Assembly (NCBI GenBank): GCA_046316025.1
Contig: JBKCXU010000062.1
Coordinates: 1 to 23,541, forward strand
Length of the DNA stretch: 23,541 bases
Origin: JAJTHJ01 sp046316025
GTDB taxonomy: Bacteria; Pseudomonadota; Gammaproteobacteria; Burkholderiales; Burkholderiaceae_F
Direction: 5' to 3'
The notes under the pieces are model-generated. The model was not told the origin of the DNA and made no database searches. It saw only the letters and a list, made by a program, of their open reading frames with translations. The first letter of the stretch is position 1. The number at the start of each line of letters is the position of its first letter. A program made the position numbers and the translations under genes. This document shows, in pieces, positions 10,521-17,391 of this stretch.

Positions 10521-11338
10521 GGCCTTGGGTCGCTGGCGCAATGACCTGGATTGGCGGCCTGCTCGGGAGACGGCGAGGCCAGCGACCGCACTGCCAACAG
10601 ATATCTATTGCTCACTGGAATGGCTCGCCCTGACTTAACGATGATCACCGTGTTCTTGCCCGCCTTGGTCACGTGACTGACCGCATCCCGCGCGACCCAG
10701 TACGACCGATGGACTTGGATTCCGATTAACCCCAATTCTTCGACGGCACGCGCAAATCGATACGCCAACAACTTGTGGCTGGTCGCCCCCGTGACATTGA
10801 CGTAGTTGCCCTCGGCCTTCAGATACTCGACCGGCTCGGAAATGCCAGATTTTCTGATCTCCTGGAGAAAACCCGTCGCTGCCTGGTCCTCCTTGGGCAG
10901 CGTCACGAGGCCCGAAGGTGAGGCCGCATGGGCCAACCATCGGGTTGTGGCGAGAGAACTGCCCCAAAGCAAACTGCCGAAGAACACCGCTTCGCCATAT
11001 TCACGTAGCAAAGCAACTCCGCTGACTTGCTCTGCACCGAGGAAGCGGTCGACCGAGATGCCGTGCCACCAGAGCAGCACATCCGAAAGTTCTACGATTA
11101 GCGCGCTGAGCAAGATGGTGCCGACATGTACCCACCGCATTGACCGGACGCTACTAGCGCCAGTCGAGCGCAGCAGCACCCAATGCACCGCGACGAGGGC
11201 GAGCAGAAAGGGCATCACGTCCGCGACGGCAAGCGCGAAGGCGGACACCAAATCTTGCGTTTGTGGCAACGTGGCCGTCGTCAGCGCCATCAACGTCACG
11301 AGGCCAAGTACAACGTGAGTCTTATAGGTCTGGCGCAT
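10517..11338 (-). CDS. Membrane-anchored LytTR-family transcriptional regulator
   Basis: A 273-residue protein with four hydrophobic helices in residues 10-140 and a C-terminal LytTR DNA-binding domain (about 168-250), recognised from the series PVEYLKAEGNYVNV, LLAYRFARAVEEL, GIQVHRSYWVA and GRAIPVSNRYL. There is no receiver domain, so it is not a standard two-component response regulator; signal input is presumably through the membrane part. ATG 11338 is chosen because AAGAGGG lies 8 nt upstream; GTG 11347 is in frame but has no spacing to that site. It converges on the hydrolase operon with overlapping stop codons. It is the only transcription factor in the island and the natural candidate to bind the phased GTTCGT boxes upstream of the mipA-like gene; that link is inferred. 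Confidence 0.87.
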   Translation of the reverse strand: MRQTYKTHVVLGLVTLMALTTATLPQTQDLVSAFALAVADVMPFLLALVAVHWVLLRSTGASSVRSMRWVHVGTILLSALIVELSDVLLWWHGISVDRFLGAEQVSGVALLREYGEAVFFGSLLWGSSLATTRWLAHAASPSGLVTLPKEDQAATGFLQEIRKSGISEPVEYLKAEGNYVNVTGATSHKLLAYRFARAVEELGLIGIQVHRSYWVARDAVSHVTKAGKNTVIIVKSGRAIPVSNRYLLAVRSLASPSPEQAANPGHCASDPRP

Positions 11339-11504
11339 CGACGACACCCTCTTTAAGCACGGTTCGTTGAGGAATTCTTGATTTTTGCCGATAAGGCAGA
11401 CCCGTTAATCGGGGCGTCGGGCCCTCTGCAATCATCACTTTTAGCGTACCAGACCGCTTATCGGCACAGCGCCTGAGGATGCGGGAGGGCCGCAGCATAA
11501 GGTC

Positions 11505-11668
11505 GGTTTCTGGACCGCATCTGCACCCACATCCGGGCCTGCGAGGGCGAGTCGCACTGGGAGTTCTACGCCGGAAACTCCCACGAGTACGAGGCGGACA
11601 AGAAGCGCCGGCTGGGCGAAGACGGTGCGGCGCCCAAGCGCATCCGCTACAAGCCGCTGAAACACTGA
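11505..11668 (+). pseudogene. ettA 3'-end remnant (direct repeat copy 2)
   Basis: A second copy of the last 164 bp of ettA. Read in the ettA frame it runs from FLDRICTHI to RIRYKPLKH and the stop, with two amino-acid changes relative to the intact gene (Leu to Arg in THIRACEG, Phe to Ser in AGNSHEY) and otherwise silent differences. It has no start or upstream ettA sequence and cannot encode a working protein. The non-conservative changes suggest decay of a displaced native end. The sequence just after it leads to the cytochrome genes, which probably followed ettA before the insertion. Confidence 0.9.
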
Positions 11669-11759
11669 GAGGCGGCTCACGGCTTTGGCTAGAATCCGCC
11701 CGCTTTTTGGGTATGCTGCCGCGCGGCCTGCGCCCTCCCCTAAGCTGGAACCCCACTCG

Positions 11760-12101
11760 ATGAACGGTCTACGCCTTACCCTGCCTGCGCTGCTGCTGGC
11801 CGCCCCGCTGATGGCCGCCGCGCAGGCGCCCGCCGTCGGCAACGCCGAAGCCGGCCGCGCGCTGATTTCCAACTGCACCGGCTGCCACTCGATCCCCGGC
11901 TACCAGGCCACCTTCCCGCAGGTGTACCGGGTGCCCAAGATCGGCGGCCAGTCGGCACCGTACATCGTGGCGGCGCTGCAGGCCTACAAGCGCGGCGAGC
12001 GCAACAACCCAACGATGAAGGCGATCGCAGGCGGCCTGACCGACCAGCAAATGGCCGATCTCGCCGCCTACTACGCCGCGCGCGGCGCGCAGGCGAACTG
12101 A
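11760..12101 (+). CDS. Monoheme class I cytochrome c, c4-like
   Basis: A 113-residue periplasmic electron carrier. The signal peptide ends about residue 21 (MAAAQA). The heme-binding motif is C39-T-G-C42-H43, and Met86 in NNPTMKAIAGGLT is the likely sixth ligand. The pattern PKIGGQ, PYIVAALQAYKRGER and LAAYYAARGA matches one domain of diheme cytochrome c4. ATG 11760 begins the signal peptide directly; a -10-like TAGAAT lies at 11690-11695, just downstream of the ettA remnant. The following gene is a second cytochrome of the same type 11 bp away, so the pair is likely an operon. The redox partner is unknown; c4-type proteins usually donate to terminal oxidases. Confidence 0.92.
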   Translation: MNGLRLTLPALLLAAPLMAAAQAPAVGNAEAGRALISNCTGCHSIPGYQATFPQVYRVPKIGGQSAPYIVAALQAYKRGERNNPTMKAIAGGLTDQQMADLAAYYAARGAQAN

Positions 12102-12112
12102 GGGGCCACGCG

Positions 12113-12439
12113 ATGAACAAGACGACTGTTTTCCTGTTGGCCGCGCTGCTCGCCTGCGGCAACGCTGTTGCCGCCGACCGTGCCGCCGGCGAGAAGCTCG
12201 CCGCCGAGCGCTGCGCCTCCTGCCACGGCAAGGACTACAACACCCCGATCGATCCGAGCTACCCCAAGCTCGGCGGCCAGTACGACGACTACCTGCTCAA
12301 GGCTCTCCGCGACTACCACTCGGGCGCACGAAAGAACGCGGTGATGGGCGGGATTGCGAAAGGGTTGACCCCACAGGACATGCGCAACCTGGCCGCGTAT
12401 CTCGGCTCGGCTCCGGGGCCGCTGACGCAGAAGAAGTAA
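12113..12439 (+). CDS. Monoheme class I cytochrome c, c4/c5-like
   Basis: A 108-residue periplasmic cytochrome. The signal peptide (MNKTTVFLLAALLACG) ends near NAVAA. Heme motif C34-A-S-C37-H38; Met78 in NAVMGGIAKGLT is the likely axial ligand. It shares with the gene just upstream the series YPKLGGQYDDYLLKALRDYHSGAR and M-x-x-LAAYL, so the two appear to be paralogous halves of a c4-like pair. It has a complete frame with its own ATG, 11 bp after the previous stop. Translation is probably coupled. It ends in a Lys-rich tail (TQKK). Confidence 0.92.
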   Translation: MNKTTVFLLAALLACGNAVAADRAAGEKLAAERCASCHGKDYNTPIDPSYPKLGGQYDDYLLKALRDYHSGARKNAVMGGIAKGLTPQDMRNLAAYLGSAPGPLTQKK

Positions 12440-12455
12440 AGCGCGCCGCTCCGGC

Positions 12456-12479
12456 GAAAATCGGGGTGGCAACACCCCG
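12456..12479 (-). terminator. Intrinsic terminator between convergent genes
   Basis: CGGGGTG at 12462-12468 pairs with CACCCCG at 12473-12479 around a GCAA tetraloop (GNRA type). Read on the minus strand the stem is followed by ATTTTC, a short U-tract, so it should terminate the DUF1841 transcript. The same stem may serve the cytochrome operon arriving from the other side, though without a U-tract. Confidence 0.55.
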
Positions 12480-12483
12480 TCCG

Positions 12484-12936
12484 TCAGGCACCGGTCGACC
12501 GCCGCCGCAGGCACTCCAGATAAGCCTCGTTGATCGCCGCGGTATCCGCCGGCAGCGTGCCGCGCTGCGCCTCCCAGATCACCCGACCCAGGCATTCCAT
12601 CGCTTCGTGCGCGGCGGCATGCGCGTCGCCCGTGCGCGCGGCCAGTTGCTCCAGCACGGCGCGGATGCCTTGCGGCTGGTCGATGCCGGTCTGCTCCTCC
12701 AGCGCCAGGTGCATCGCCAGGTGCAGGAAGGGGTTGCTCTCGCCGCGCTCGGGGCTGTAGTCCTCAGTCGCGACGCGCTCGGGGTCGTCGAGCAGCGCGT
12801 GGTACTCCGGGTGCGCGTCGATCCAGTGCGCGGCAATCGACTCCAGCGGCGTGAGCGGCAACCGCTCGCACGACTTGCGCCGCGCTTGGCAAAAAAAGCG
12901 CCGCACCTCCTCGCGCGAAGGGTTGAAGAGGCTCAC
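12484..12936 (-). CDS. DUF1841 family protein
   Basis: A 150-residue soluble protein of unknown function. The N-terminus SLFNPSREEVRRFF and the segments LTPLESIAAHWIDAHPEYHALL, SNPFLHLAMHLALEEQ and M-E-C-L-G-R-V-I-W-E-A-Q are hallmarks of DUF1841, found largely in Betaproteobacteria and often beside nth. I chose GTG 12936 because it overlaps the nth stop (GTGA) and gives the typical N-terminus; a longer in-frame start inside nth is not needed. The paired HxxxH-like histidines (HLAMHLALEEQ, HAAAHEAMECLGR) could bind a metal, but this is a guess. It is the last gene of the minus-strand operon. Confidence 0.88.
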   Translation of the reverse strand: MSLFNPSREEVRRFFCQARRKSCERLPLTPLESIAAHWIDAHPEYHALLDDPERVATEDYSPERGESNPFLHLAMHLALEEQTGIDQPQGIRAVLEQLAARTGDAHAAAHEAMECLGRVIWEAQRGTLPADTAAINEAYLECLRRRSTGA

Positions 12937-13574
12937 TTCGGCGCCGGCGTCTTGGGCCGGTGGTCGCACAGATCGGCAATGGCGCAGCGCCAGCACTCCG
13001 GCGTGCGCGCCTTGCACACGTAGCGGCCGTGCAGAATCAGCCAGTGATGCGCGTCCTGACGGAACTCGGCGGGGACGAACTTCAGCAGCCGCGCTTCGAC
13101 CTCGTCCACGTCCTTGCCCGGGGCCAACCCGGTGCGGTTGGCTACACGAAAGATGTGCGTATCGACCGCGATGGTCGGCTCACCGAAGGCCGTGTTCAGC
13201 ACCACGTTGGCGGTCTTGCGGCCCACGCCCGGCAGCGCCTCCAGTGCTTCGCGCTCGGCCGGCACCGCGCCGCCATGGCGCTCCAGCAGCAGCCGGCTCA
13301 ACGCGACGACGTTCTTGGCCTTGGTGCGAAAAAGGCCGATGGTCTGGATGTACGGCGTCAGCCCGTCTTCGCCCAGGGCCGCGACTGCCTGCGGCGTGTT
13401 GGCCACCGCGTAGAGCTTGCGCGTGGCGAGGTTGACGCTCTTGTCGGTCGCCTGCGCGGAGAGCACCACGGCGACCAGCAACTCGAACGGCGTGCGGTAC
13501 TCGAGCTCGGTCGTGGGATGCGGGTTGGCCGCCCGCAGCCGCTCGAAGATCGCCTGGCGTTTGGCGGGGTTCAT
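12933..13574 (-). CDS. nth: Endonuclease III (DNA glycosylase/AP lyase)
   Basis: Base-excision repair enzyme that removes oxidised pyrimidines and cleaves the abasic site. At 213 residues it has the usual length. The helix-hairpin-helix LPGVGRKTANVV contains catalytic Lys120, and Asp138 lies in IAVDTHIFR, at the same numbers as in E. coli Nth. The C-terminal [4Fe-4S] ligands follow the spacing C-x6-C-x2-C-x5-C (CKARTPECWRCAIADLC). The start overlaps the stop of the rnfB-like gene by 4 bp and its end overlaps the DUF1841 start by 4 bp, so translation of the three genes is coupled. The frame is complete. Confidence 0.97.
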   Translation of the reverse strand: MNPAKRQAIFERLRAANPHPTTELEYRTPFELLVAVVLSAQATDKSVNLATRKLYAVANTPQAVAALGEDGLTPYIQTIGLFRTKAKNVVALSRLLLERHGGAVPAEREALEALPGVGRKTANVVLNTAFGEPTIAVDTHIFRVANRTGLAPGKDVDEVEARLLKFVPAEFRQDAHHWLILHGRYVCKARTPECWRCAIADLCDHRPKTPAPK

Positions 13575-14215
13575 TTGGCCATCGCCTCGCGGCGCGCTCG
13601 GGCGCGCTCGATGGCGGCCTGCACCACCGCCTTCTTGCGGTCGATCTGCTCGCGCGTCAGATCGTCGCGCGCGTCCAGTTCGCCCAGCTTGGCGACCGCC
13701 TTGGCTGCGAGCCGCGCGGCGTTTTCTTCCTGCTCGCGCACGAGCCGGGCTTTGCGGGCGTGGAAGCGCGCGCGGGCGGCATCGGCATCAGCCTGCGTCC
13801 AAGCGCGGGGCGGATCGACCGCCACCATCGCGATGCAGTCCATCGGGCAGGGCGGCAGGCACAGGTCGCAGCCGGTGCAGTGTGAGGCGAGCACGGTGTG
13901 CATCCGCCGCGGTGCGCCGACGATGGCATCGACCGGGCAGGCCTGGATGCACAGCGTGCAGCCGATGCACAGCGCCTCGTCGATCACCGCCAGCCGCAGC
14001 GGCCCTTCGACGCCATGCTTCGGGTTGAGCGGCAACGACGCGCGGCCAAGCAGCCGGGCGAGTTTGTCGATCCCGGCAGCGCCGCCGGGCGGGCACTGGT
14101 CGATGTCCGCCTCGCCCGCCGCAATCGCCTCAGCGTACTGGCGGCAGCCCGGATAGCCGCACTTGGTGCACTGGGTCTGCGGCAGCAGGGCGTCGAGGCG
14201 GTCGGCGAGGGTCAC
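13571..14215 (-). CDS. rnfB: RnfB-like electron-transfer ferredoxin (soluble)
   Basis: A 214-residue iron-sulfur protein. The N-terminal RnfB Fe-S domain reads C16-x2-C19-G-x3-C24 with a fourth cysteine at C41. Two [4Fe-4S] ferredoxin motifs follow (CIGCTLCIQACPVDAI and CTGCDLCLPPCPMDCI). A charged, helical C-terminal extension of about 85 residues follows, rich in Ala, Arg and Glu. The N-terminal membrane helix of classical RnfB/RsxB is absent, and no other rnf gene is visible. GTG 14215 is chosen because it begins the family's LADRLDALLPQTQC sequence; ATG 14266 would add a tail encoded by low-complexity repeats, so the start is not certain. It sits directly before nth, echoing the rsx-nth linkage of Gammaproteobacteria. 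Function in electron delivery to an Fe-S enzyme is inferred. Confidence 0.85.
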   Translation of the reverse strand: MTLADRLDALLPQTQCTKCGYPGCRQYAEAIAAGEADIDQCPPGGAAGIDKLARLLGRASLPLNPKHGVEGPLRLAVIDEALCIGCTLCIQACPVDAIVGAPRRMHTVLASHCTGCDLCLPPCPMDCIAMVAVDPPRAWTQADADAARARFHARKARLVREQEENAARLAAKAVAKLGELDARDDLTREQIDRKKAVVQAAIERARARREAMAK

Positions 14216-14224
14216 GGCGAGGTG

Positions 14225-14252
14225 CGTGAAACGAGAAAAGCGAAACGTGAAA
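14225..14252. repeat. Four tandem heptamers between phaZ and rnfB-like gene
   Basis: On the plus strand CGTGAAA, CGAGAAA, AGCGAAA and CGTGAAA follow each other without gaps. Degenerate 7-bp repeats of this style occur in intergenic regions of several proteobacteria. They lie just upstream of the rnfB-like start and make the choice of start codon harder. Confidence 0.55.
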
Positions 14253-14284
14253 CGCGCGTCGCGCATTCCAGTCTTGCCGCGAAC

Positions 14285-15523
14285 TCAACCCGCGTTGGCG
14301 CGGATGAAGTCCCGAATCTGCGGGTAGATGATCTCGCGCCAGCGGCGGCCGGAGAAGATGCCGTAGTGGCCGGCGCCCTCGACGGTCAGGTGCTGCTTGC
14401 GCGCCTTGGGGATACCGCTGCACAGGCCGTGCGCAGCGAAGGTCTGGCCGCTGCCGGAGATGTCGTCGAGCTCGCCCTCGACGGTAAAGAGCGCCACTCC
14501 CTTGATGTCCTGTGGGCGCACCGGCTCGCCTTGCACGTCCCAGGTGCCGAGCGGCAGCCGGTGCTCCTGGAACACGATGCGGATCGTGTCCAGGTAGTAC
14601 TCGGCCGGCAGATCGAGCACGGCGTTGTACTCGTCGTAGAACTTGCGGTGCTCTTGGGCGTCGTCCTGATCGCCCTTGACGAGGTCGAGGTAGTAGTCCC
14701 AGTGCGAGTTGACGTGGCGGCCCGGGTTCATCGCCACGAAGCCGGCGTGCTGCAGGAAGCCCGGGTACACCTTGCGCAGGTAGCCGGGGTACTGGTGCGG
14801 CACGGTGAAGATCACGTTGTTCTCGAACCACTCGCGCGTCTTGCGGGTGGCGAGCGCGTTGACCTCGGTCGGGCTGCTGCGGGTGTCGATCGGCCCGCCC
14901 ATCATGGTCATCGAACGCGGCAGCTTGGAGTCGCCGCGGCTGGCCATCAGCGACACCGCCGCCAACACCGGCACCGTGGGCTGGCACACCGAAATCAAGT
15001 GCACGTCGGGCCCGAGCCGCTGGATGAACTCGGTCACGCAGGCGATGTAGTCGTGCAGGTGGAACGCCCCTTGCGCCAGCGGCACCAGCTTGGCGTCGCT
15101 CCAGTCGGTGACGTACACCTCGTGCTCGGGCAGCAGCGCGCGCACCGTGTCGCGCAGCAGCGTGGCGTAGTGGCCGGACAGGGGCGCGACGAGCAGCACC
15201 GCCGGGTCGCGTGCGCGCTTGGCCAGACCGTTGGTCAACCCGCGCTGGAAGTGGATCAACTTGCAGAACGGCTTGTCCACCACCACCCGCTCGGCGACCG
15301 GCACGGTCTTGCCGGCGACCGTCGTGGTAGGCAAGCCCCAGGCGGGCTTGGGATACTCCTTGCCGAGTCGGTGCAGCAGGTCGTAGCCAGCCGCCAGTCG
15401 GCGCGACAGCGGCGTATAGGCCAGTGGGCTGTAGGGATTGGAGAAGAGTTCCGCGGTGGCTTGCGCCCACACGGACAGGGGGTTCATCAGCTTGCGCTGG
15501 AGGTCATGCAACTGATAAAGCAT
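14285..15523 (-). CDS. phaZ: Intracellular polyhydroxybutyrate depolymerase
   Basis: Mobilises stored PHB granules by hydrolysing amorphous polymer in the cytoplasm; no signal peptide is present. The 412 residues match the Ralstonia-type i-PHB depolymerase (about 419). The start MLYQLHDLQRKLMNP is typical, and ATG 15523 is preceded by GGGG. The nucleophile is a cysteine, C180 in ISVCQPTVP, as in that family (Cys rather than the Ser of extracellular enzymes). The acid lies in VEGELDDISG and the histidine in GAGHYGIFSG. The YVTDWSDAKLVPL and GFVAMNPGRHVNSHWDYY segments also match. It is upstream of the rnfB-like, nth and DUF1841 genes. CATAAT on the minus strand at 15598-15603 may be its -10. 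Confidence 0.93.
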   Translation of the reverse strand: MLYQLHDLQRKLMNPLSVWAQATAELFSNPYSPLAYTPLSRRLAAGYDLLHRLGKEYPKPAWGLPTTTVAGKTVPVAERVVVDKPFCKLIHFQRGLTNGLAKRARDPAVLLVAPLSGHYATLLRDTVRALLPEHEVYVTDWSDAKLVPLAQGAFHLHDYIACVTEFIQRLGPDVHLISVCQPTVPVLAAVSLMASRGDSKLPRSMTMMGGPIDTRSSPTEVNALATRKTREWFENNVIFTVPHQYPGYLRKVYPGFLQHAGFVAMNPGRHVNSHWDYYLDLVKGDQDDAQEHRKFYDEYNAVLDLPAEYYLDTIRIVFQEHRLPLGTWDVQGEPVRPQDIKGVALFTVEGELDDISGSGQTFAAHGLCSGIPKARKQHLTVEGAGHYGIFSGRRWREIIYPQIRDFIRANAG

Positions 15524-15597
15524 CCCGGCCCCGAGTCACCGTTGTCTCTCCCCAGCCCAGGCGCGCAGCGCCGCCGTACCGTTTTTATGTGGCGCCG

Positions 15598-15603
15598 ATT
15601 ATG
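15598..15603 (-). promoter_or_regulatory. Possible -10 element of phaZ
   Basis: CATAAT on the minus strand, about 75 bp before the phaZ start, in a short AT-richer patch of the fdxA-phaZ gap. No good -35 stands at the expected distance, so the call is weak. Confidence 0.3.
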
Positions 15604-15622
15604 CGCCCCTTGCCGCGGCGCG

Positions 15623-15946
15623 CTAGCGTTCCAGCAAGTGCAGTTTGACGCGCACGTCTTTCCACTCGTCGGCGTCGGCCGGGTGCGGCTTCATCCGGGT
15701 GATCGACGGCCAGGCTTTGATCAGCTCCGCGTTGAGCGCAATGAAGCCGCGCTGATCCTCGGGCACGTCTTCCTCGGCGTAAATGGCGTTGACGGGGCAC
15801 TCGGGGATGCACACCGCGCAGTCGATGCACTCGTCGGGGTCGATGACGAGCATGTTCGGCCCCTCGCGGAAGCAATCGACGGGACAGACGTCCACGCAAT
15901 CGGTGTATTTGCACTTGATGCAGGATTCGACGACGACGTGGGTCAT
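15623..15946 (-). CDS. fdxA: Seven-iron ferredoxin FdxA ([3Fe-4S][4Fe-4S])
   Basis: A 107-residue cytoplasmic electron carrier of the Azotobacter ferredoxin I type. MTHVVVESCIKCKYTDCVDV is the standard N-terminus. C9, C17 and C50 are placed to bind the [3Fe-4S] cluster, and C21, C40, C43 and C46 the [4Fe-4S] cluster. The C-terminal extension (WPSITRMKPHPADADEWKDV) is typical of the family and caps the fold. ATG 15946 is confirmed by the family start. TATATT on the minus strand at 15960-15965 is a possible -10, which would leave a very short leader. It lies head to head with the transporter binding-protein gene. It could serve the nearby Fe-S proteins, but no direct link is visible. Confidence 0.96.
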   Translation of the reverse strand: MTHVVVESCIKCKYTDCVDVCPVDCFREGPNMLVIDPDECIDCAVCIPECPVNAIYAEEDVPEDQRGFIALNAELIKAWPSITRMKPHPADADEWKDVRVKLHLLER

Positions 15947-16045
15947 TGCGCGGCGGGTGAATATACGTAGGCGAGCGGCGCTCGATGGCCGCGTATTCTA
16001 TCCACGGGCCCGCGAGGCGCGGCCCGTTGACCCAAGGGCTTTTCG

Positions 16046-17266
16046 ATGACCGTTTCTTCACGCCGCCGCGCGCTCGCTGCGGCCCTGGCCGCCGGGCCGC
16101 TCGCCGCCCCGCTGGCGCGCGCGCAGGCCAAACCCATCCGCATCGGCGAGATCAACAGCTATTCGGCGATCCCGCAGTTTCTCGCCCCGTACCGGCTCGG
16201 CTGGCAACTGGCGGTCGAAGAGATCAACGCCGCCGGCGGGCTGCTCGGCCGCCGTGTCGAGGTGATCGCCCGCGACGACGCCGGCAAGCCGGACGACGCG
16301 ATCCGCCATGCCACCGAACTCGTCAGCAACGAAAGAGTCGATCTGCTGGCCGGCACCTTCCTGTCCAACGTCGGGCTGGCGGTGTCGGACTACGCGCTGC
16401 GCAACAAGGTGCTCTTCGTCGCCAGCGAGCCGCTGACCGACGCGCTCGTCTGGGAGAAAGGCAACCGCTACACCTTCCGCCTGCGCGCCAGCACCTATAT
16501 GCAGTCGGCGATGCTGGTGCAGGAGGCGGCCAAGCTGCCGGCCAAACGCTGGGTGACGATTGCGCCCAACTACGAGTACGGCCAGTCGGCGGTGGCGAGC
16601 TTCCGCGCGCTGCTCAAGGCGGCGCGGCCGGACGTGGAGTTCGTCGCCGAGCAGTGGCCGGCGCTGGGCAAGCTGGAGGCCGGCAGCACGGTGCAGGCGA
16701 TCCTCGCGGCGCGGCCGGAGGCGGTGTTCAACGTCACCTTTGGCGCCGATCTGCCGCGGCTGGTGCGCGAGGGCAATCTGCGCGGCCTCTTTCCGCGCGT
16801 GCCGACGGTGAGCCTGCTGTCGGGCGAGCCGGAGTACCTCGACCCGCTGGGCGACGAAACCCCGCGCGGCTGGATCGTGACCGGCTACCCGTGGGACCAG
16901 ATCTCCACGCCAGAGCACGCCAAGTTCTTCAACGCCTACTTCAAGAAGTTCAACGACCACCCGCGGCTGGGGTCGGTGGTCGGCTACGCGGCCTTTCAGG
17001 CAATCTTCACCGGCATCGCCCGCGCCAAAGCGACCGACACGGAGAAGCTGATCGCCGCGCTGCGCGGTTTGCAATTCGGCACCCCCTTCGGCCCGGCGAC
17101 CTTCCGCGCGCTCGACCAGCAATCGACGATGGGCGCTTACGTCGGCAAGCTCGACGTACGCGGCGGCCGCGGCACGATGGTCGATTGGCGCTATGCCGAC
17201 GGCGCGAACTATCTGCCGAGCGATGCCGAGGTGCGCAAGCGGCGGCCGGCGGCGGCGATGGTCTGA
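16046..17266 (+). CDS. ABC transporter substrate-binding protein, branched-chain amino acid (LivJ/K) type
   Basis: A 406-residue periplasmic binding protein that should deliver a small amphipathic substrate to the transporter encoded just downstream. The N-terminus has three consecutive arginines (SSRRRALAAAL) before a hydrophobic stretch and a cut near ARA-Q, so Tat export is possible. The mature part starts IRIGEINSYSAIP and has the family's GWQLAVEEINAAGGLLGRRVEVIARDD segment, the second-lobe APNYEYGQSAVASFRALL and the GYAAFQAIFTGI region near the end (Peripla_BP_6 type). Similar proteins bind amino acids, amides, urea or aromatic acids, and the substrate cannot be told here. ATG 16046 follows a possible -10 (TATTCT, 15994-15999). 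Confidence 0.9.
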   Translation: MTVSSRRRALAAALAAGPLAAPLARAQAKPIRIGEINSYSAIPQFLAPYRLGWQLAVEEINAAGGLLGRRVEVIARDDAGKPDDAIRHATELVSNERVDLLAGTFLSNVGLAVSDYALRNKVLFVASEPLTDALVWEKGNRYTFRLRASTYMQSAMLVQEAAKLPAKRWVTIAPNYEYGQSAVASFRALLKAARPDVEFVAEQWPALGKLEAGSTVQAILAARPEAVFNVTFGADLPRLVREGNLRGLFPRVPTVSLLSGEPEYLDPLGDETPRGWIVTGYPWDQISTPEHAKFFNAYFKKFNDHPRLGSVVGYAAFQAIFTGIARAKATDTEKLIAALRGLQFGTPFGPATFRALDQQSTMGAYVGKLDVRGGRGTMVDWRYADGANYLPSDAEVRKRRPAAAMV

Positions 17267-17271
17267 CGGCG

Positions 17272-17382
17272 GTGAAGATGAAGATGACGGCGCTCGCACG
17301 CCTGTGAGCTTCGCCCGGAGTACAGACCGTCGCTGCGGATGAAATTCACAGGCGGTGCAGCCGCCGTAATCTTCATTTTCAC
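17272..17382. repeat. Large imperfect inverted repeat between binding protein and permease genes
   Basis: The arms 17272-17312 and 17341-17382 are imperfect inverted complements of about 41 nt with a 28-nt spacer. After flipping the second arm both read GTGAARATGAAGATKACGGC, then diverge slightly and agree again over GCCTGTGA-x-x-TTC. The element starts 5 bp after the binding-protein stop and ends 9 bp before the permease ATG. It could be a miniature repeat element or an RNA hairpin that lowers expression of the membrane and ATPase genes relative to the binding protein. Confidence 0.7.
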
Positions 17383-17391
17383 TTCGCCCGA

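Larger units (their letters stand above)
6876..11504. mobile_element. Putative 4.6-kb genomic island bounded by direct repeats of the ettA 3' end
   Basis: The segment lies between two 164-bp direct copies of the ettA 3' end, the arrangement left when DNA integrates at the 3' end of a gene and restores it. It looks lower in G+C than its surroundings: a hand count gives 29 G+C of 60 at 9061-9120 against 43 of 60 at 12181-12240. It starts with about 700 bp without a convincing gene and then carries a mipA/ompV-like gene, two exported alpha/beta hydrolases and a LytTR regulator. No integrase, transposase or relaxase is visible, so it is either a remnant or was acquired by another route, for example homologous or illegitimate recombination with foreign DNA carrying an ettA end. 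Confidence 0.6.

Noticed and set aside
11479..11763. Open frame across the ettA remnant
   Set aside because: It is out of frame with ettA and matches only an alternative-frame shadow of it; the segment is a 3' remnant.
14216..14266. N-terminal extension of the rnfB-like protein from ATG 14266
   Set aside because: The added residues are encoded by the heptamer repeats and are not part of the family N-terminus; kept only as an alternative start.
13898..15970. Plus-strand open frame of about 690 codons opposite the rnfB-like gene, phaZ and fdxA
   Set aside because: It is the antisense shadow of three well-supported minus-strand genes and shows no motif of its own.
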